From Basidiobolus meristosporus CBS 931.73 (Eukaryota > Basidiobolomycota > Basidiobolomycetes > Basidiobolales > Basidiobolaceae): 33,643 nt of DNA. The stretch is from assembly GCA_002104905.1 (NCBI GenBank), contig MCFE01000816.1:1-33643 (forward strand), written 5' to 3'. Numbering within the stretch: position 1 is the stretch's first letter; each line of letters opens with the position of its first letter. The translations under genes were made by a program, and so were the position numbers. Under the pieces are notes generated by a model. It searched no databases. It saw only the letters and a program-made list of their open reading frames with translations, and was not told the DNA's origin. Below are positions 29,074 through 33,643 of this stretch, piece after piece.

Positions 29074-29310
29074 AAAATAGGTAAGAAGAAAAGAGAGGAA
29101 AGATCTGAAATTGAAAATCTCAGAATTTATAGATGGATGGACAAGGGTAGAGGATTGATTAATCCAGGGTTAGGGAAAAAATAGGTAAGAAGAAAAGAGA
29201 GGAAAGATCTGAAATTGAAAATCTCAGAATTTATAGATGGATGGACAAGGGTAGAGGATTGATTAATCCAGGGTTAGGGAAAAAATAGGTAAGAAGAAAA
29301 GAGAGGGTGT
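29074..29310. repeat. 104-bp tandem repeats upstream of ORF1
   Basis: Two copies (29074-29177 and 29178-29281) are essentially identical, with a third partial copy from 29282. Each full unit ends in CCAGGGTTAGGG, so the repeats carry telomeric motifs. They lie just 5' of ORF1 on the minus strand, where promoter-bearing monomers sit in some LINEs. Confidence 0.85.
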
Positions 29311-29705
29311 AGGTGTTATAGTAAGGGCTAGGAAAAGGTTAGAAGAGCAGGGGGTCTGGGGGACGCAGTCCCCTAGAGAATAAAAAAGCAGGGGGTTTGG
29401 GGGATGCAATCCCCCATACTGCTCTTATACTCTTTAAATTCCCGTTGGATTACTTTTCTCTCATTCTTGGTTCTGGTCCCTTAGGGTTAGAATTCCTCCT
29501 CCTAACCCTTATCACCCTAACCATAAATATTTTTACCCTACAATTGGCACATTGTCTGCTCATATGGTGGGCATGTCTGGGCCAATATTTGTCTCCCTAT
29601 ACTGTCCATACGCTCTGTATAAGTCTTGATGACTATTTAATTAATAAATTGTTATTTTTAATATATATCTAATAATTAATGGGATTCATCCCAATCTGAC
29701 CACAC
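29311..29705. other. Unassigned AT-rich segment between elements C and D
   Basis: No protein gene seen. It holds two GC-rich hairpins at 29347-29415 and, around 29484-29545, telomere-like motifs in both orientations (TTAGGGTTAG, CCTAACCC, CCCTAACC). It may be the 5' part of element C or another insertion. Confidence 0.4.
29347..29415. repeat. Pair of GC-rich hairpins, 41-bp spacing
   Basis: GGGGAC-GCA-GTCCCC (29359-29373) and GGGGGAT-GCA-ATCCCCC (29399-29415) each follow GCAGGGGGTYTG. The inner pair changes from C-G to T-A, so pairing is kept. Confidence 0.75.
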
Positions 29706-30360
29706 TTAGGGGGAGGGAAAGTCACCAAGTTGGTGAAATCTTTATTTGAGTTAAGAACTAATCTAAGTACAAATAAAGAAGCCAATTAAGAGGTCTAGAA
29801 CCTCTCTAATAAGTAATCTAATCTATGTTTTGTTTCATCTCTAATGTTTGTTTCAATAAAGTAAAGCTCATCAGGGGTAAATATAAAATTCAGGGGTTTT
29901 GGGGGAAGTACAAATTGTAGATGTTTCTGATCAATATAATCCAAGACTGGAACCCAGCCTGGGATTAGGTGTAGTAGGAAAGGTGTGTGGACTTGTAAGT
30001 AGCTCTGCCACATAGATCTTAGATGGTCCTGAGCCAGTAGTCTTGGTTTCTCAGCTTTTTGAAGTTTTGAAGCAAGCTCGGTTACTACAGCAGAGCCAAC
30101 CAGGGTGTGCCAGCAAGAAGATTTCAGGGAGGAGTTAGATTGAAGCCATTGTTTGATGGAGGGGTTATGTGATTTCTGAAGTTTGACTAGGAAGGAAGCC
30201 CGGAGATAGATCATTCGGATTTGGTATGGGTAGAACCCAAAGGCTCCATTAGTTGCATGGATATAGGGAGATACTGGAAGATAAGGTACCAAGGATCTGA
30301 TACACTGATGGAGAAATTTATCCAGGCGGTGAAGTTCTCTGGAGGTAAGGGGTATAATGT
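29706..30360 (-). mobile_element. LINE D, 5'-truncated and diverged
   Basis: The 3' end joins TTAGGGGGAGG at 29706, and the tail has the family stems (CTTTATTTG pairs with CAAATAAAG; TCACCAACTTGGTGA). The coded protein is homologous to the end of LINE E but clearly diverged, so it is a separate lineage. The 5' end is cut at about 30360 and is followed by GGGTAGGGGGGG of LINE E. Confidence 0.82.
29795..30360 (-). pseudogene. Fragment of a diverged LINE ORF2 C-terminus
   Basis: About 188 codons (LTSRELHRLDKFLHQCIRSL, IHATNGAFGFYPYQIRMIYL, YLQVHTPFLLHLIPGWVP). Each block has a counterpart in the ORF2 of LINE E (TSRDCTKLDKF, GAFGFMPYKIRLLYL, YLQQHTPFMMNINPYHIP). It lacks RT and endonuclease. The open frame continues by chance into the telomeric junction. 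Confidence 0.8.
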
Positions 30361-30363
30361 GGG

Positions 30364-32897
30364 TAGGGGGGGAGACAGTCACCAACAGGTGAAATCTTTA
30401 TTTCAGTTGAAACAAAGAAGCCAGCGCTACTGTTGTAGCCTTGATACAAGAGTGTGTAGCTGAGGGGAATTTGTAGGTAAGTTAATAAGAAGTGATGATA
30501 GTTCCTCAGTGCTCAAGACACTGTTCAGTGGGAAGGGGGGTAGCAAGAGAGGTAAGAATGACTTGTGAACAACATTAATAAGGGGAATGTGATAAGGATT
30601 GATATTCATCATAAAGGGAGTGTGCTGCTGCAGATATTGCTGCCAAAGGTCTGTCAAGTACTTCAGGTAGGCCAGCTTGGGTTTTTCTGACTGCAGAATA
30701 TAGTGAGCAAACTTCTTGACTTCAGGATCTCCAAGTATAGTTCTCCAGCAGGAGCCAGGTGTTGTGTGGTGTGTTCTCTTCCAGGCCTTAATCAGTGGGT
30801 TGTTGCAGTTGTGAAGTCTGAGGTATAATCTGGTTCTAAGGTAGAGAAGTCTGATCTTATAGGGCATAAACCCAAAAGCACCAAGAATAGCATGTCTGTA
30901 GGGGCATTCAGGCAAATGAGGCACCAAGGAGGTAATGCACCATACTGCAAACTTGTCAAGCTTAGTGCAGTCTCTAGAAGTAAGAGAGAGAAGTGGTAAG
31001 CCAAATTCCAGGACAGGGAAGACAAACTGCTTGAGTAGAAGGAGGCAGCTGGGAGCTGAAGTTGTAGGAGGAGTAACAGCCAACAGCTTGTGGAGTGCCT
31101 GTCTTGCAAGGATAATTCTCTTCTTCAGGTGTGCTCCAGAGTCTAGTCCAGTAGGAAGGAAAGGAAAGCCAAGATATGTAGCAGAAACCTGAGCAGGTAG
31201 AGTGGAGTTCTCCAGGTTGATGGGAGAGCCCAAAGGTACTGTCTTTGCAATGGAAAGCTGGAGATTATTCTTCTGCAGATACTGGTGGATGGTCTGGGAG
31301 TCTTGTTGCACATTGGAGGAGGATATTCTGATGTCATCAGCAAAGAGAGTAACCAGGCAGTCAGCTGAGAGTCTTGGGAAGTCATTCAGGAAGATGGCAA
31401 ACAGTATAGGACCAAGCACAGAGCCTTGAACCACTCCATTAGGAACTGAGAACACAGCTGATTGCTCACTTGGGTGCAGAATTCTTGCTTGTGGATCCAG
31501 AAACAGAGACCTGACAAGGAGGGTGAGAGAGGTACTGGAGAAGCATTGCAACTTGGACCAAAGCAGATTTCAGTCAACTGAATCAAAGGCCTTAGTTATA
31601 TCAAACAGAACAGAGGGATACTTGCACTGGAGAGAGTGATCTTGGCTAAGTATGACTGCATATTCCAAGGAGAGGCCAGGAACAAAGCCAAACTGTGCAG
31701 GATGAAACTTGAGGGAGTCAGAGTAGAGCTCCTGAGCAAGCAGAAGCTCAAACACCTTTCTGCAGGTGGGCAGCAGAGATATTGGCCTGTAGGAGCTAGG
31801 ATCCAGGTGCTTTCCTTTACCCTTGTACAGTGGCAGAACATTTGCAAAGGACCATTCCTCAGGAGTAGAAAGCTGGGCTGAGCATTGCTGAAACAGTGGA
31901 AGCAGAAGTGCAGACATGGCCTTGGTACTAGTCTTCAGAAGCTCATAAGAGATTGTGTCCACACCTGGAGCTGTAGAGTTGGGAAGCCTCTTGAGCACAT
32001 TATGGATTCTCCTTTGATCAAGTGCAAGTGGGATGGGCAGAGTCTTGAAGTCAGGATGAAAGCCAGGAGTTGAGTACTGCTTTGTAGAGAAGAAGATGTT
32101 AGCCAGCTGTTCTGTTGAAGGTAACTTCCTGGAAGAGGGCCTCATTGCCCTGTAGAGTCTTGATACTGTTCTTGTTATAGAGTTGGAAGATTGCAGAGGC
32201 AAAGAACTCATAATATGATCCCAGAGCTGAGTATGCAGAGTGTGGTGAATTGCCTTGAAGTGGTGTATTGCTGTCAGGAGGAGTTTCTATGTTTTTGGGT
32301 TAGGGAAACTCAGGTAGCTTTGTTGCAGGGCTGAAACAATTGATTCCCATTTTCTTGAGGTAACAGCAGTAGTCTTGCATGGCAGTGAGAGGGAGGCAGA
32401 CACCAGAATCAGATGCTTCACAAAGAGCCAGGCATAGTTGAGATCATCTGGCAGAGAAAGTAGCAAACTGGCAAGCTTCAAGTAGTTCCCAAAGTCTTTC
32501 TTCTGATTCTTGGTAGCTTTGTGGGTGAGCACAGTAAGTTTTGGCAGCTTCTTCTTCACAACTGGTTGCATAGAAAGGGACCAGGCTGGGTGGTCAGAGG
32601 CTCTCAAGGATCCTAGCTCAGCTCCAGAGAATTGCTTGACTTCATTCACAAAGTAGAGGGCAGCAGCAGAAGGGCAGATCCAGTCAACACATCTTTTCTC
32701 AGATTGAGCACCCAGTGCTAGCAGATGGCTTTCTCTCAGGAAGTTCAGTAGGAATGTGGACCTTGGCTTCATTCTTGCAGTCAGAGTAGTCTTGTTCTCA
32801 GGATGGGGAATGTTGAGATCTCCAAGCAAGATAACAGGTGTTGATATAGATTGCTGGTATTGCTGAAATTTCTGGCATATAACTTGCACTTCCTGAA
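30364..32897 (-). mobile_element. LINE E, APE-type non-LTR retrotransposon, 5'-truncated
   Basis: The largest element of the array (2.5 kb), on the minus strand. Its 3' end joins GTGGGTAGGGGGGG at 30359-30372. It covers the second half of the endonuclease, the whole reverse transcriptase, the C-terminal region and a 62-nt 3' UTR with both stems (CTTTGTTTC-AACT-GAAATAAAG; TCACCTGTTGGTGA). The 5' end breaks off inside the endonuclease, and GGGTTAGGGTTAGGGGGG follows immediately at 32898. LINE A is a nearly identical shorter copy. Confidence 0.92.
30427..32889 (-). pseudogene. LINE ORF2: APE endonuclease (partial) and reverse transcriptase, two stops
   Basis: About 820 codons in one reading frame, interrupted by TAG at 32287-32289 and TGA at 31570-31572, with no frameshift. 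Endonuclease: LLGDLN (about 32812-32823) and ASDHPAW (about 32590-32598) are the late APE catalytic motifs; the N-terminal half is missing. Reverse transcriptase: YKGKG and SYRPISLL, FDITKAFDSVD (motif A), NGVVQGSVLGPILF (motif B, about 31402-31437) and the catalytic LFADDI (about 31333-31344). The TGA lies right after motif A, at a position usually held by Trp, so it looks like a point mutation. The C-terminal domain ends TLVSRLQQ. Motifs fit the Tad/L1-like APE group, and no restriction-like endonuclease is present. Confidence 0.9.
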
Positions 32898-32915
32898 GGG
32901 TTAGGGTTAGGGGGG
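32898..32915 (+). repeat. Interstitial telomere repeat at LINE E / SINE copy 2 junction
   Basis: GGGTTAGGGTTAGGGGGG between the truncated 5' end of LINE E and the 3' tail of SINE copy 2. The longest clean telomeric spacer within the array. Confidence 0.9.
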
Positions 32916-33424
32916 AGGAAAGTCACCAAGTGGTGAAATCTTTATTTACTTATGACAAGTATCTAAAGAAGCCAAGTTAATCTGAAGTTATTCCTAGAAA
33001 GCTAGGTCTGAGAGATATCTTCCTGGTAAGCCAGGTCTGAGAGTTGAGAAGCTGAGTGGTACTATATTTCCTAGTTAGCTAGGTCTGAGAGTGGTTTCCT
33101 GGAAAGCCAGGCCTGAGAAGTGAGAATCTGAATATATCTGAGCTAAGTTATACTGGTTTGCGGTAGCTGAATTGTGGCCGGAATAGCCAGTAGACTGGGG
33201 GAACTGAGATGTATTTCTGGGCGATCACTGGCCAAATTTACTAGGCAAATCTGGCCAAGTAGCATTTCAAGGATTTCAGCCAATCAGAGCCTTTACTTTG
33301 CCCGATGGTTGATCAAGCCATCTCCCAATGAGCACACATCAATTTATTAATCAAATTTTGCTGGATCCAGGATTTGAACCCACAACCATGGGTATGGAAG
33401 GGTTAGGGATAACCACAAGGCTAA
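32910..33424 (-). mobile_element. tRNA-derived SINE, copy 2
   Basis: Very close to copy 1 at 27590-28125 (about 97 percent by eye) with the same four hairpins (from 32993) and LINE-like tail. A box at 33413-33423 and B box at 33370-33380. Its 5' end stops within a couple of bases of the A box and runs straight into CCCTAACCC on the minus strand, so it lacks the roughly 17 nt that precede the A box in copy 1. Confidence 0.88.
33370..33380 (-). promoter_or_regulatory. RNA polymerase III B box of SINE copy 2
   Basis: GGTTCAAATCC on the minus strand, identical to copy 1. The A box is at 33413-33423. Confidence 0.8.
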
Positions 33425-33427
33425 GGG

Positions 33428-33447
33428 TTAGGGGGGAGACAGTCACC
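33428..33447 (-). mobile_element. Fragment F: about 20 nt of retroelement 3' end
   Basis: TTAGGGGGGAGACAGTCACC matches the extreme 3' end of LINE E and stops inside the second hairpin. Telomere repeats flank it on both sides. It is best read as an extreme 5' truncation. Confidence 0.75.
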
Positions 33448-33643
33448 TTAGGGGGGGGTTAGGGTTAGGGTTAGGGTTAGGGTTAGGGTTAGGGTTAGGG
33501 TTAGGGTTAGGGTTAGGGTTAGGGTTAGGGTTAGGGTTAGGGTTAGGGTTAGGGTTAGGGTTAGGGTTAGGGTTAGGGTTAGGGTTAGGGTTAGGGTTAG
33601 GGTTAGGGTTAGGGTTAGGGTTAGGGTTAGGGTTAGGGTTAGG
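33448..33643 (+). repeat. Terminal telomere, TTAGGG repeats
   Basis: One variant unit TTAGGGGGGGG (33448-33458) is followed by 30 perfect TTAGGG units plus TTAGG to the window end. The G-rich strand runs 5' to 3' toward the right end, as at a natural chromosome terminus. Confidence 0.98.

Larger units (their letters stand above)
28139..29310 (-). mobile_element. Element C, ORF1-only retroelement with LINE tail
   Basis: The 3' tail shows the family pattern: CTTTATTTA-TTATT-TAAATAAAG, then TCACCCTTTGGTGA and a C-rich end joining CCCTAACCC. An intact 266-codon ORF1 ends 86 nt before the tail's end, with no reverse transcriptase frame between. Upstream of the ORF (5' on the minus strand) are 104-bp tandem repeats at 29074-29310. 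The 5' limit is not certain. The structure recalls the half-L1 (HAL1) elements of mammals, which keep ORF1 and the 3' end only. Confidence 0.7.

Noticed and set aside
33459-33643. TTAGGG run as a microsatellite rather than a telomere
   Set aside because: It reaches the end of the window in the G-strand orientation expected for a chromosome end and follows telomere-targeted elements.

Overview
The window is the right-hand end of a fungal chromosome. It finishes in about 30 uninterrupted TTAGGG repeats (33459-33643). Short introns with GTAAGT-type donors and CTAAC-type branch sites, a CreB-type deubiquitinase, an Ino4-like bHLH protein and a CYP505-type fused P450 point to a filamentous ascomycete (probably Pezizomycotina). 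I cannot name the species.

Positions 1 to about 16100 and 19777-25754 are ordinary gene-bearing chromosome. In order they hold a USP12/46-CreB ubiquitin protease (+), an Erv29/SURF4 cargo receptor (+), an Ino4-like bHLH factor (+), an MGST3-type MAPEG protein (-), a vacuolar pepsin-type protease (-), two convergent mitochondrial YCII-domain paralogues (+ and -), the NC2-alpha histone-fold repressor (+), a self-sufficient P450-reductase fusion with an unusual ubiquitin-like N-terminal domain (+), and an arrestin-like adaptor with a PPxY motif (+). Several of these need splicing; exon coordinates are given in the entries. A gene-poor AT-rich block lies at 16.1-19.7 kb.

From about 27.0 kb to the end the sequence changes completely. 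It becomes a head-to-tail array of retroelements, all on the minus strand with 3' ends toward the centromere, and most of them separated by telomeric repeats. From inside to tip the order is: a 5'-truncated LINE (A), a tRNA-derived SINE (copy 1), an ORF1-only element (C) with 104-bp tandem repeats upstream of its ORF, a diverged 5'-truncated LINE (D), a 2.5-kb LINE with APE endonuclease and reverse transcriptase (E), SINE copy 2, a fragment of about 20 nt (F), and the terminal telomere.

All share one 3' tail: a covarying stem containing AAATAAAG, a second stem TCACC-loop-GGTGA, then a C-rich end running into CCCCCCTAA. The arrangement fits priming of reverse transcription by the telomeric G-strand overhang, with telomerase healing the 5'-truncated end. 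This LINE/SINE partnership built into the telomere is the candidate undescribed system of the window.
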